Notes: a model not told the origin generated them from the letters alone. Numbered from the stretch's first letter, positions 1 to 11,724 are shown. The stretch is 64,000 bases of DNA from Brasenia schreberi (GCA_036023115.1 JAYKKT010000046.1:2864501-2928500); one strand, 5' to 3'. A program made the numbers and translations.

Positions 1-1212
1 GTAAAGACAACCTTTTTAAATAGAGATTTAGATGAAATCATATATATGCAACAACCCAAAGGATAAATAGTTGAAGGCTGAGGAGATAAAGTATATAGGT
101 TGAGAAAATCCCTATATGACCTGAAACAGTCACCTCGCCAATGGTATTTGACTTTTTAAAATGTCATTATAGAACTTGGGTTCGTGGCCAATGAACTTGA
201 TCATTGTATATATGTCTAGAACAGTGGGAGCCACTTTGTCATCGTATCGTTATATGTAGATGACATATTGTTGAGTAGAAATGACAATGAGATGATTGTC
301 AAAACCAAGTCATGGTTAAACTCAAGGTTCGAAATGAAGGATATGGGGGAAGCATCCTATATCCTCGGTATAAAGATCTCTCGAGATAGAGAATCTAAAC
401 TCTTATGCCTAAGTCAGGAGAGATATATTGACTATATCCTCAAGAAATTCAAAATGGATAAATGAAGTCTGTTGTTACACCCATTGCAAAAGGGGTCCAA
501 CTAAGTAAGGCTGATTGTCCCGATGAAGGAGAAAATAAGCCTAACGTTCCTTATGCACAAGCTGTGGGTAGTTTTATGAATGCTATATTGTGTATAAGAC
601 CTGATATCAGTTTTGTTGTTGGTCTTATGAGTAGATATCAAAGTAATCCTAGATGACAACATTGGATAACTGTAAAAAAGATTTTAAGATATCTGAAAGG
701 AACAAAAGACTTAAATTGTGTTTTCAAACACATGAACTGAAGGTGGTAGGATACTCACATGTTGACTTTGATGGGAGCAAAGATGACAACAAATCTACCT
801 CGAGATAAATATTCTTATTTGGAGGTAGTGTTATTTCTTCGACATGTAAGAAATAGGGTTGTGTAGCATTACATACACAGGAAGTTAAATATGTTGCTTG
901 TCATATGGCTGCAACGAGTGTCGTCTGGATAAGCTGCTTCATAAAAGATTTGAAGCTGGAGATAGTCGATGAACCAGTTGTCATTACTGTGACAACAACA
1001 CAACAATTACTCTTATGAAGAGTGGAGCTGACAACTCTAAGAGTAAGCATATAATGGTTAAATATCACTATGTTCATGATATGGTTATGAGAAAGGAAAT
1101 ATCCATCTTATACATGCCAACTAATGATATGTTGGTAGACTCCTTGACTAAAGGCATAACAAATGAGCTTTTCTCAAAACATATTGCAAACATGGGTTTG
1201 AGATATGTTTGA
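1..1212 (+). mobile_element. Ty1/copia retrotransposon 3' part: RT and RNase H remnants
   Basis: The plus strand encodes the C-terminal half of a copia polyprotein in several broken pieces. Frames near 85-270 read an RT-like SLYDLKQSPRQWY block and then the catalytic box SLYVDDI. Positions 268-465 continue with KDMGEASYILGIKI and LSQERYIDYILKKF, the conserved segment after the RT active site. Positions 462-656 and 1015-1212 carry the connection and RNase H end, finishing with a GLRYV-type terminus. In-frame stops (for example near 65 and 460) and frame changes show it is dead. The 5' part lies outside the window. Family assignment is firm from the motifs; the lineage within copia is not decided. 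Confidence 0.9.
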
Positions 1213-1850
1213 TTGTTGTATAGGTAAATAACTACACAACGGGTAGTGATTGCAGTAGCATTCATTACATTACTTGAAAAACCCGGCAAAAGTGGGAGGA
1301 AAACCAGTATGTCAATTCACTTAGCTTGAATGGTGAAGTAAGAGATGTAAGGAAATGGCCATTCTCGGCAACCCAAGCACAGAAATGGCTGGACTGGCCA
1401 TCCAACTGTTATATGTGGATGGGATGCAGAAAATAGTGGTTGTAACGGCCATCAAAAGCCGAAACCGTCGGATAGTTTCCGAATACAACTATAATGGTTG
1501 GGATAAGGGGCTTCATGATAGGAAAGCTCTGTGAAAAAATCCGGGAAGGAATGGAGCAGGCGACAGATCAGTATCCATCTATCAATCATTAACTGATACA
1601 CAAAGAAATACTGAGAAACAGAGAGCCTTCTTCCCAGGCAAACCTCATTGAGAGGAAACCTCAAAACATCAAAATCACATACTCCGCTGCTGCATACCTG
1701 AGCGAGAAGATCAGGGCATCGGGAGGTCGACAGAAGGAAAACACAGCTCTTTCATCTGCTTTATCAGGTTTCTTGCAAAATGAGGAACAATATATTTATG
1801 TACTGAGAAGGAAAACACAGTATCTTTTTTCATCATTAGACTTTGTCTGG
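1213..1850 (+). other. Probable copia 3' LTR and flanking sequence
   Basis: Directly after the RNase H stop there is a purine-rich tract (AAAAGTGGGAGGAAAA near 1287-1302) followed by a TGTC start, which is where a copia polypurine tract and 3' LTR are expected. No second LTR copy is inside the window to prove the boundaries, so the end is approximate. No coding potential is seen here. Confidence 0.4.
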
Positions 1851-2366
1851 ATAGCTATTTGAGGATTTAATTGGTAAATCCTTTGGCAGAGGTACTGGGA
1901 GTTGTTTATAATCCTGTGATTATTGAGCTTACCAATGAGCTACTGTTTGCAGCAAATGGAAAAAGATTAAGAGACACTGCCTCATACTGTCTATGCTCTG
2001 TATTTGAAGTAGCAGGAGTGTGTGGATGATTCTTTCTTGTAGAAATACAATTCCAGGGAAAATTGTTCGTCCTAGTCATAAGCTGGCATATGTCAGGAGC
2101 TCTCCAGATGAGAAATTTGATGGATTTTTCATGTTTATCATATAAAATATGACAACTTTTAAATGCTTAAAGCTGACTGCATCGCACATAGTAATTTATG
2201 ACAAAAGATGAGTTTTTATGTTTCTTCTCTGCGACAGTCAGTATTCTTGCGTATGGGTTTCATTTTGTGCATGTCTCGCTGTGGTTTTCCAGTTGTTGGT
2301 TGTGCTCTAAAGTTCTTGCTGTGACAGTAAATGTTGTCAGAAGACTGATTTATCTTTTGTTCTTAG

Positions 2367-2663
2367 GCGGGAAGAAGCGCTCCAGATTCTACTATGACCT
2401 TTGGAGTATTAAATATCTAAGAGGATTTAAATGGGACCACCTTACAGATGAACAAGGTAAAGCATATTCAGTTGGTATACTTATTTCCCTTGATGTTGCT
2501 AAGGTTCTCATCAAAAAATATTTAATGCACAGCTAGAAAGCATGCTGAGAGAGAGCAGAAGCTAGTCCTAGAGATATCTGTTGCCAAGAAGGAACGTGAC
2601 TTTTACTTTGCAAAGATTGATCAATCTCGTGCTGTTAGTGCCATGCAAGAACGTGCCAATAAG
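2367..2663 (+). pseudogene. ESF2: ESF2/ABT1-like pre-rRNA processing protein, two-exon fragment
   Basis: Two exons match the C-terminal part of the ESF2/ABT1 family, an RNA-binding protein of the small-subunit processome in the nucleolus. Exon a (2367-2456) reads GGKKRSRFYYDLWSIKYLRG then FKWDHLTDEQ. Exon b (2533-2663) reads RKHAEREQKLVLEISVAKKE, RDFYFAKIDQ and SRAVSAMQERANK. They are joined by a 76-base GT-AG intron in matching phase, and a GTAATC donor follows exon b. I find no RRM-encoding exons upstream (copia sequence and unrecognised DNA instead) and no terminal exon downstream, so I call it a gene fragment. An alternative is a real gene whose other exons are too diverged for me to see. 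Confidence 0.75.
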
Positions 2664-3303
2664 GTAATCTGGTTTAATAAGGATCTTTTCTTGCTCTTCA
2701 GACTAGCTATTGTTAGCTAACGCTTTCCAGTATTGAGGATTTATAGTTTCCGATCATGCTTTTATTTGGTCATTGGATAGTGATTGATCAATCCTGTTCT
2801 TTAGTGATATGCAAGAACGTTTCAATAAGGTCAGCAGGTTTCCATGTTGCTTTGTTGCTCTTCAACTAATTAAATGTTGGCTTTTGATTACCAATAGTTT
2901 AGTTCATAGTCGATAAATCCAACAAGTCAGCTCAGGGATCACTCAAGTTGTTCAATATGTCCCCTCCCCACTTCCAAGGCTCTTATCCATCCCAACTCAA
3001 AGGTGTTTAACGGCTTTTTGCGTACATGATGGTGAAGCAGGAGATTGCAATGAAACCACACAATGAACCTAGACTTTTTCCTTCACCAAGTGAGATCACC
3101 TATATGGGTTCCTAATGACCATTCTTCTCTTCCTTGAGTTATACCCGCATCTATCTCCCAAAGAGCAAGTTCAAGTTTTATTTTTTCCTTTCAACACTTT
3201 GTAAGTCTTCTTTGTTCTCTTCGTTTTCCCCCAGCTTCTTGCATCTCCAAACTGGATTTCCATTAGACAATGCACATGATACGAGGGACAAAATCCTAGA
3301 AGC
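2664..3303. other. Unassigned stretch with a duplicated exon edge
   Basis: Around 2804-2838 a second copy of the ESF2 exon-b edge appears (ATGCAAGAACGTTTCAATAA followed by GGTCAGCAGG), resembling 2643-2675. The rest shows no recognisable coding sequence or repeat. Confidence 0.4.
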
Positions 3304-3816
3304 TTGAATATGGGAAGCACCAATCCAGAATTGTACGGAAGGGTGTTGAGCAAGAGGTTTTTGTTTAAGCACTCCGTCATCATCGCAATTCTCAGTAATA
3401 GACTTGACCCCCTAACCTGTGAGCCATGCCCTTTGGTCTCTATTTATCAGTTTCCTAAACTAGAGGTAAATGAGTCCACCAATGGCTTTATGAAGGTGAG
3501 ACCACGATCTCAAAAAGATGAAACAAATTCTATTGAAAGTTCAAAAGTACCTGAATCTAAGATTCATCTAAGTGTGTAATGCGAAGCATTTGCTCATCCG
3601 GCAAGACCCTCTGACGATCACTACCTTTCCCTTGATCACACTCTCGCGGTTGTAAGAAAAGATTCAAATACAGCGTTGATCCATCATTATCCAGAATTGC
3701 CACAAGGAAAAGTTTTCAGAGGCTATGACGAGAGCAAATTCCCCGAAGGAAGAAAGAATTGCATAACGATACTAAATAACCTCCGCAAACCTGCACATGA
3801 TCACCATGATATGTAA
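3304..3816 (+). pseudogene. Unrecognised reading frame interrupted by one in-frame TAA
   Basis: One plus-strand frame stays open for 171 codons except for a TAA at 3577-3579. The first 91 codons begin MNMGSTNPELYGRVLSKRF. The frame resumes with CEAFAHPARPSDDHYLSLDH, continues TALIHHYPELPQGKVFRGYD and ends NLRKPAHDHHDM. The second half has protein-like composition, which suggests a decayed exon more than chance. I do not recognise the family and see no convincing splice sites. It lies between the ESF2 fragment and the 3' side of calreticulin, which is on the opposite strand. Confidence 0.3.
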
Positions 3817-4750
3817 TCAGCGAAGATCATATCTTGCAAATCAGTGGGATCCAATTTCACACGATCATTGCCCGGTAAAGGAGCTTGCATGAGCTTGGTT
3901 ACATCTAAAATTCCCAGCGAAAAGATGATTACCACGGGGCTCAAGTAAATGGCGAATCCATAGCAACCATACGGTAATTCGTGATTTTATTTCTACACAT
4001 CAGAGTACAATAAAGCCGGAGGCGTTCATATGCAATCCACTTTTAAAAACGACGAGGATCAGCGAAGGCATTTCTGATTCACTACTGAAGAAAGCTTTCT
4101 TTGGTGGTTGCACGCGCATACAGCAGATAAGCAGCTCAGAGAGAGAGGTCAACAATAGAATCATATTGTGTCAAATACCGAGTGATAAATTCTTATATTC
4201 CTTTCATTACGAAATAAGTTCCTGGACGACAACAAAGGTTATCTTATTGACGATATCATGAAGAATCGATCTTGATCATAGTGACTATTGATGATGACAG
4301 CTGCTAATTATCCCTAATGTGTTAACACCAAAATATATCGAGTCACTGGCTTATGTAGCTGCCAGACTGGATTAGGGCCGCCACACAGAGATGGGTAGAC
4401 CCTCATCCGATGAAGGCTTACTTGGCGAGTCGAGCACTGAAGGCAATCAAACCACATGCAAAGAAACCGAATTATAAAAACATTGTGATATGCAAAGGCA
4501 AATAGAAAAAGAAAGCAAAATCAGTACTTATTTCTATCAAATTTAATGTCACGAGTGAGGCCAAAAAGCGGGCTGGAGAGTTAACCGTCTACAAATTCAA
4601 GTTCTGAGAGAAACTATTTTGGGGCAGGCGCTCAGAAGCTAGGCTAAGAAAGTTCGTGAATCTAAACACATGTTCCGGGAAACATGTGATCAAAGGACTT
4701 CTACCAAAAGGAAGACAATGAATCACTGCCGTCGTCAAAACCAGGTGCCT
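3817..4750. other. Calreticulin 3' flank and probable 3' UTR
   Basis: This lies downstream of the calreticulin stop codon on the minus strand, so part of it must be its 3' UTR. A minus-strand AATAAA occurs at about 3986-3991, far from the stop; a nearer signal is not obvious. A 57-codon minus-strand frame at about 3801-3990 contains a hydrophobic run (FAIYLSPVVIIFSLGILDV) but I cannot assign it. Confidence 0.35.
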
Positions 4751-7700
4751 CTATAGCTCATCCTGAAACACAAAAGAAAAATTCATCAGATAAATATAAG
4801 ACAGGTTGAAGCGCTTTGATTAGCCTTCAAGACGAGTCAAAATGCCGAGGAAGATGATAGTAAATATTACATGTTTCACGTCTTCGGCCTCCTCCGACTC
4901 CGCCTCATCAGCATCGTCAGTTGCGTCTTTCTCGTCCTGTAAAGAGAAGAATATGTGAAAAGACTGAACATGGAGAAGTTTTTCTTTATGAACAAGAACA
5001 AACAATATTCTGAAATGTAATTTTTAATAAACAAAACAACTCACGTCAGAGTCATCATCGGGCTCGCTCTTGGGTTCCTGGCAAAAGGAAAAGAAACGTG
5101 GGAGGAAAATGAGAAACGTGCTCGAGGAAGAACATATCCGAAACCCACTATTAATTCAGATAGAGTTTTTTTAATTAAAAGCTTAGTATTCATAACTTCG
5201 CAAGGAAAAAGAAATGGACTGATTCTCCTACATCATTCGAAGCTTAATCAGAAACCAAATTATGGCAAAAGGTTGGCGCCTGTCATGTTGATAGCGAGTG
5301 GCTCCACGGTTACAGTGTAAGCAACGATAAATATTGGCCTTTAATGAGCTATATTGGTGACGCCGGGAAACCGTAAAGGTGAAACAGAATTTGTAGGCAA
5401 GCGCTAACAATCATAATTAGAGAGAATCAGAAAACTCCAGAAGAAGGTAAACCATCATACCTCCTCTTCTTTCTTCTTCTCTGCCTCATCGAATGCTGCT
5501 TTCTCAGCCTGGAAATATCAAAAGAAAAACATAAACAAGAACGTCAAGAAAAAGATCAGCAACAGAACAGTGACCAGGGAAAGGATACTCACATCTTTTA
5601 GCTTTCCCCATGTTTCTTCCGTAAACTTCTTTGCGTACTCAGGATCATCAGTGACAAGTACATCGTCGAACAGGGATCCAGATTTCACCTGAGACCAGAA
5701 GCATTAATAACGAGGATACCTACCATTACACCAAAAAAGTGACTGCCCCTTTGGTGGTGAAGGCATTCACTGATGCAAGAAAGTTACAATTTACCCAAAA
5801 TGGATTTAGGAATTCAGGAGATACCTGCCACAACTCAAGGGCAACGTATTTCAAATTGGGGAACACGTAGAGCTCTGGGTCATCCTTGTATTCTGTCCAT
5901 TAAGACGAGTTAGCATGAGCTGTCACGTCCGATTGTAGGACTAACCTGAACGAATTGTGAACAAGTAGACAACCAGACTATACCTGGGTTGTCAATCATT
6001 GGGTGCTTCCACTTCCCCTGGTAGTTGGGGTTCTTGATTTTCTGGCAGAAGGAAAATAAAATGTTCAAATATTAGACTCAACGGCAGTTATGCTTGCCCA
6101 TGGTTTTGAAATGGATTATCAAACTTAGACAATCCAATTCAAAAGATGACCATTGAGCTGCCGATGCATCAGCTACATGGATTATTTGTTTCCACATAGT
6201 TATGTGGGCTGTCGGAAACCTAACACAACCCTACTCATTTATCCCGGATTGGGACCGGTCATCCAAGGATGATTCCAAACATAGAAATAAGTCTGCTTAT
6301 GTTTCTCTTGTCAAACACAGCCATGACAAACAATGCAATTCAAATGCAGCATTAAACCAACCTTCGGCTTCCATGGTCCCTTGTATTCAGGGTTTGGAAT
6401 GGTCGGGGCAGTCCATTCACCATCTTCCTCATCATCCCAGTCCTCAGGCTGCAAAGAAAAGAAAAGCTTTTAGCTAAAAAACAATGGAAGGATCAACTGC
6501 TTGAAATGCAAACCACCCCTCAAAAGTCGATCATTTGCAGCACAAGATTCTATAATTTAGGTTACAAATCATACCTTCTTGGCATCAGGATCTGGGATTT
6601 CAGCGAGGACGTCATCGTATCCCTTAACCAGCAGAAAGACAACGTCAGTTTTATGTTAAGTTAATGAGTAAAAGATTGTGAACAAAAATATTCCCCAGAA
6701 TGTAAAGAAAAAAGAGAATCACTAGACAGCCCAAATTCATCATGAAATATTATGCCACATTTGTCCAGAGAGATGTACAACATACCTCAGGCTTCTTATC
6801 TTCGGGATCTGGAATGTATTCCTTGTCATCCCAATCCTCCGGCTGAAAAAAATACAATAAATCTGAATTTAAGAAACCAAACCTAGATTCCAAAAAATGG
6901 CATGGGATATGAGTTCGTCTAGCCCACTTTTTTCGCCTCAGGATCCTTAATTTTCTTTGGTGGTAGGATATCCCAATCTGAATGGAGGGTCCCCGATTGC
7001 TTCTCTGCATTATCAATAAGAATACTGTAGGTGGCATCAGGCCGAATGATGAATGTGTAAACGTGCGTCAACTGGTCTGTCTCACAGGGGACATCTTTCT
7101 TTATAAGATGGTTTTTTCCGTTCCGTGTGAGAATGGCGTGAACCTTCTTGGTGCTGTAGCCACAGATATCAGGGCCGAACATAATGCTGCAAATTGTCAC
7201 CATGTACAATCAATAATAATACAAAAGAATTATACAGATACTTTACTCAAGAAATAAACGAGATACAGCTTAGTTGGGAGTTATCACCTGTAAGGTGTCT
7301 CACCACCGAATTTCTTCTGATCAACCTCACCACTGAGCAATTTCATGTATCCACCACCACAATCAAGCTTTTGTTCGTGCTTGACGGAAAACTGGAAGAC
7401 CAATGTCTTATCCTTGTTGCTGAATTCGGGGATCTCAGCAGATATGGCATAGAATCTGTAATCTTCACTTGTCTGGATACCTGTGAAATAGTTTACAGCA
7501 ACATTACGTCCAAGGAATCCCTGAATAGATAATGAAAGAGATTATGACAGAAGAGTACCTTTGTCGTTTGGATTACCGCTCCACTTTCCAGAAGTGTGAT
7601 TCCATTCACCTGCCATATTCTCATCTCTTTTCCAGTCTGATTTAACCCATCGCTGCTCCCACCCATCTACATAATTGCAATAACAAGTGAGTAAACATCA

Positions 7701-9556
7701 TGAAATAACAAGTTCTTTTTTTAAAGATGGATAGAAGTAACCAAGCGCTTTCAAACCAAACTTGCAACTAAGCATAACCTAATAAATGAATATAATGGAT
7801 CAACAAAACGAACAACAGATGCCACATAAATGACTTGTGAAACTATAGTTCATCTGGTGAAAATAACACAATGCCACTAGGCATTGTTACCCCCCCAGAA
7901 TTTGGATTTTGGGTAGCTTAAGTTAGATACACTTTTACAGGAGAAGACAAAATCACTCCAAATTTTAGCCCTTTTTGGCTATATTATGGAAGTTCCTTGT
8001 TTCTATCCATTGGGGTATATTTTGAGGATTTTCCTTAAAACATTTATGGATTGAGGAAATTCATGCTTTTCTGAAAAATAAAAGCATTAAGAAAACTATT
8101 TTGCTTAAAGTTTTGTGAGAACTTTAGAGGTTTCCGAAACATATTTTCCATTTTACTCCAATGTTGTATTGATGCCCGTTGTGAGGAGAACACTTTGAGA
8201 ATAACAAAGTTTGGAAAAGGATTTGGGAGCAAAATAGCATGAAAAAGGGTTTGGAAAGAAGCAAACATCTTTGAATTATCGGATTTTATTCCCAAAAAAA
8301 TCAACATTGACTCGTACTATACGGATTGTATAGTACACAATAAATCGCTTCTTCCAATACATACTATATAGAGAAAATAAACTTTTGCAATGTTCCCCAA
8401 AAGATTGCACGATCTTAATTGTTAAATCCTAAAAAGAAAAGTGACAACAGCTAAAGTATATAAGAATGGAAATCAACTCAGGAACTTTACAGAATCACAT
8501 TACGCAATTTCTGACATTTACCACGTATTAATCAGAGTTCTGTACACGATACACATAGCTCAAGTTACACGTTAAGCGAATATATGACATTGGTTACAGA
8601 ACACTATACTTCCAGGTCACCGACTACATTATGTAACAGCTAGATCACATTCTAAAAACACTCTGAACCTTCAGATTCATATAATTCAACATTCACCTTA
8701 GAAATCCATGAAATTACACAAGACAATAGATTACACGCAGAAATAAAGGCCCATCGCGGTTGGTTATAACAGAAGTTCAACGGTCTCCAACAAACACGCT
8801 TCTCTCCAATCACTTCATATAGAGACGCAGCATCAGTGTCAAGTACACAGAACGAAATAACAACAGAAAAAACAAAAAGGTGAAAACTTCAGAATCAATC
8901 TGAGATTGCTGATCCAAGTTTCAGAAATAGCAGTCGCGGCATTTAAATAGCATTATAGTACAAGTAGCAAAGTCAAGATCTTCATATAGATAAAATGACG
9001 CTGAGATGCACCTAAAAACATACCAAAGAGAAACAGCAACCCAAGAAAACGCAGATCAAGACGAGAAGACAAAAAAATGCATTCCACGCCTTTATTTACA
9101 ACAAATAATGAAAGCGTAATCAGTCCGCGATCTCGTTGAAGACCAAAATGGCGACATCCAGTGCCAAGAAGCACAAAATCGAAGCAAGAAAACAACATTT
9201 CGCACGAGAATACTAGATCCACGCTCGAAGCAACACCTAAACGCAAAAGCAAGTCCGTGCACCGAACAATTTAGTTGTTCCTCACACAACAAAGAAGAAA
9301 GGCGAGATCCGAATGACATATATCACGATAACATATCGAATGCAGTGATCTAGTGTTTCTGAACCGAACACTCGCCTAATAAGGCGACGATGACGACGTC
9401 GAAGAAGTTCGAGAGGAAAGAAATGAACGGAGAGAAACCGATCGAGAGGAACATACCATCAAACCTCTCCTCGAAAAAGACCTCAGAGTAGACGGTAGAG
9501 AGGGAGATCAGGGCGATGAGGGCAAGACAACGGAACCCTAACGCCGTAGCCATCAT
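4751..9556 (-). CDS. CRT: Calreticulin (ER lectin chaperone), complete 14-exon gene
   Basis: ER-lumen Ca2+-binding chaperone for glycoproteins. Exons, 5' to 3' on the minus strand: 9457-9556, 7559-7666, 7288-7480, 6928-7186, 6786-6842, 6575-6622, 6362-6448, 5984-6041, 5825-5892, 5593-5688, 5461-5508, 5045-5077, 4871-4936, 4751-4762. All introns are GT-AG and phases join to 410 codons, close to the usual plant length of about 420. A signal peptide ([20 protein letters not shown]) precedes [10 protein letters not shown]. The globular domain has [19 protein letters not shown] and [14 protein letters not shown]. The P-domain shows three DPxxKKPE-type repeats (for example [19 protein letters not shown]) and three NPxYxGxW-type repeats. 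The C-tail is acidic and ends DVKH/DEL. The start is the first of two adjacent ATGs. A new exon 14 supplies only DEL and the stop. Intron 1 is 1.79 kb. Acidic tail plus HDEL suggests the CRT1/2 group. Confidence 0.97.
4763..4870 (-). other. Calreticulin last intron, splitting the HDEL retention signal
   Basis: The donor follows the His codon directly (GTGAAACAT/GTAATATT) and the acceptor (TTTGTGTTTCAG) is followed by GATGAGCTATAG, which is Asp-Glu-Leu-stop. The intron is 108 bases, phase 0. If retained, the frame continues 17 codons ([20 protein letters not shown] tail) and no HDEL is made. Confidence 0.9.
6130..6268 (-). mobile_element. Short RTE deletion derivative in a calreticulin intron
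   Basis: Read on the minus strand, this starts like the 5' end of the RTE element at 47.8-47.9 kb (CCGGTCCCAATCCGGGATAA, then GTAGGGTTGTGTTAGG) and passes directly into an RTE 3'-end-like stretch (GTGGAAACAAATAATCCATG, TAGC). Coding sequence between the two ends is absent. It sits in the intron between exons 7 and 8. The 5' match is clear; the 3' match is shorter and less certain. Confidence 0.55.
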
Positions 9557-10235
9557 CGCAGAGGAGAGAGCGCAACCAACAGAGATGCGAAGCGGATGGA
9601 GTGACCGAGGTTTTGTAGGCGTTCGTATGAACCCTCTGCAGTAAACGGTATTGGATGAAACTTTCGCGTCCGCAAAGAAAAAAAAGAATGATCGTCGAGG
9701 GTAAATTTCTCGCATTAGGTGCGACTTTGCCCCCATTTTTTCTGCCAATGACCTAATTTTATGGTATTTTTTCTTGTAATAAAGTAGAATGTCGTGACAG
9801 ATAAGTTTCAACCAAGTAGAGGGATGGAAGTACGTTTTATGCAAATAGTCCTTGATTTCAAGAGTACCTCACGTTTGCCATAATTTTCTATTGTCCGATT
9901 AGCCCCTTGGTTTTTTAAATTTCCGGAACTGTTCTGCATTTGTTTCCTTTTGACTCAATATGTATTGTTTTCAGTCAATCTGAAGGGTATTAAGGACTTT
10001 CAATATATTAGTTCAACACGAAACGGGGTAAAAAGGGAAGTTCATTTTTATTCACATTTTTGAAATCCTTTCACCATGAATGACTTGTTTTGCATTAAGA
10101 AGTGAATTTTGCCCCCTATTGATTGAGCAAATAAATGCTAATGTTGTTCATGACATACTTTTTTTAGATTGTTTTTCTTTTTTTTCCAAAGTCGAGTCGA
10201 GTTAGGTAGATCCCACAAACAAGACTAAGGAGTTT
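9557..10235. other. Calreticulin upstream region
   Basis: This holds the minus-strand 5' UTR and promoter of calreticulin. A CCAAT box lies at about 9650-9654 on the minus strand, roughly 95 bases above the start codon; I cannot place a TATA box with confidence. Beyond about 9.75 kb the sequence is AT-rich with no feature I recognise. Confidence 0.4.
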
Positions 10236-10335
10236 AGCACCGAGAACATTAGCTCAATGATAAAGCGCTCTAGTGTTTTGTTTGACACCTAGAGGAAGGT
10301 GTATGTGCTAGGCTTCGGCCTGCTCTAGTAACAAA
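10236..10335 (+). repeat. SINE-like tRNA-derived repeat (degenerate)
   Basis: It begins GAGAACATTAGCTCAATGAT, an A-box-like start shared with the copies at 11.13 and 11.73 kb, and later has the shared body motif GTGCTAGGCTTCGGCCTG. The B box is poorly preserved. Confidence 0.45.
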
Positions 10336-10574
10336 AAAGACTTGAGATAAGCCATCGAGTTTTATTGAGAAATCCAAAGTTAAGCATGTTTGCATGAGAA
10401 CATCACTCATGATTTCTCATAAAGTTTATTGTGTTACAACCTACACCATCTAGTCAACCATGCCAAGCTTGGGAAAAGATTTAGTCACAATAAGGTAGAG
10501 AGAGACCATCCCCAAAAATTTTATATTGTTTTTTACTATAGTACTCCATAATTTCATTCTATTAGTGGATCTTT
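10336..10574. other. Intergenic, nothing recognised
   Basis: No coding, repeat or RNA signal that I can support. Confidence 0.3.
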
Positions 10575-10690
10575 TGGTACAATTGGGAGGCCGAAGCCAG
10601 ATGCACGTACCGTTATTGAACTCATGACATCCAACTTGTGAGTCAACTCCCCCAACCGGGTGAGATATCATGCTAAAACTAAGAGGAGAA
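10575..10690 (-). repeat. SINE-like tRNA-derived repeat, second group
   Basis: Minus-strand sequence runs TATCTCACCCGGTTGGGG (A-box-like), then GTCATGAGTTCAATAAC (B-box-like), then CATCTGGCTTCGGCCTCCC. The copy at 11.39-11.49 kb has the same order and similar body. Confidence 0.5.
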
Positions 10691-11127
10691 GAATACAAAG
10701 ACTTGCAATAGATCACCATTCCTGGTACTATTCTAGCCCAAGCACAGTTAACTTCAGAGCTTTGATGGCTTCCAGTGCATTGTTATGATTGCACCTTAAT
10801 AAAACTTAGGCAAATAAATCTAAGTTGGGCAACAACTTTTTTTCTAATTATTCCTTTAAATTCTTATTATTATAAACCTAAAGATAACTATATCCTCTAA
10901 TTGGTAATATGGTTGAGAAATGGGTATATACTATATACCAAATTGATGCCCAAATATACTTTCTTATAGGGCAATGTAGTAGGTGGAGAGTGGCAGCTTT
11001 TTATATGGCATTCTGTATGGAAAGCTTTTAAGTATGAGGCAAACCCTAGTGGACCCAAAACCTCCAATTTAGGTCCACATCTTACATTAATATCTTCGCT
11101 TCTCAAAATGAAGGAAACAGGCAAAAT
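10691..11127. other. Intergenic, nothing recognised
   Basis: AT-rich sequence without a supported feature. Confidence 0.3.
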
Positions 11128-11262
11128 AGGACTAGGAGCGTTAGCTCACCGATAGTCAGACGCCCACTCGATGGTGGCGAGTTCAATTTCCCGAGAGTGC
11201 ATCCGTGTGTCCATGTGTTAGGCTGAGACTTGGCCCAAATATTGCACCAAGTTTTTTCTCCC
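11128..11262 (+). repeat. SINE-like tRNA-derived repeat
   Basis: Pol III style boxes are visible: GAGCGTTAGCTCACCGATAG (A box region) and, 31 bases on, GGCGAGTTCAATTTCCC (B box region, compare GGTTCGANTCC). The downstream body contains GTTAGGCTGAGACTTGGCCC. No intact tRNA cloverleaf follows, so it is a retrosequence rather than a tRNA gene. Confidence 0.65.
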
Positions 11263-11389
11263 AAAAGGAAAATCCTTTTTTTTCTGGAAAAGCATAAACA
11301 GGTTGCAACTCTGCATATTAGTGTCTTGCCTTTCATGATCTTTTCGAGTAGACACGACTTCATTAATGGGCCATAGCCTTTTTCTTCTT

Positions 11390-11490
11390 TGCTATAATGG
11401 GGAGGTCGAAGCCAAATGCATGCAGCGTGCCAAACTCGCGACCTTCAACTTGTGACTTCTCCCTCTAGCCAGTGAGACATTTGTGTGACC
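11390..11490 (-). repeat. SINE-like tRNA-derived repeat, second group
   Basis: On the minus strand it reads GTCTCACTGGCTAGAGGGAG, then AAGGTCGCGAGTTTGGCACG, then CATTTGGCTTCGACCTCCCC. The order of A-box-like, B-box-like and body segments parallels 10575-10690. Confidence 0.5.
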
Positions 11491-11724
11491 CAACATTTGT
11501 GAAGTTTTCAGCTGGAAACTGGATCATATTCAGGTTCAATCCATTCCCCAATTAGTTTTATGATCCATTCTTTTTCTATGAGAGAAAAGTTCAGGGGTTC
11601 GGACCTGTTGAATAGATGAGACCTCCCCGTACAAACCTAGATTTGTGGAATTCATACGTGCCCCTAAAGTAAACAAATTCTGTCTTGTAAGGAAATTGTA
11701 AATATTTTCAAGCTGCACATAGAG

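Noticed and set aside
9350..9844. 164-codon minus-strand frame as its own gene
   Set aside because: It contains calreticulin exon 1 in frame; the flanking codons are 5' leader and intron 1.
11128..11262. True tRNA gene
   Set aside because: A- and B-box-like segments are present but no cloverleaf with paired acceptor stem can be formed from the sequence I read.
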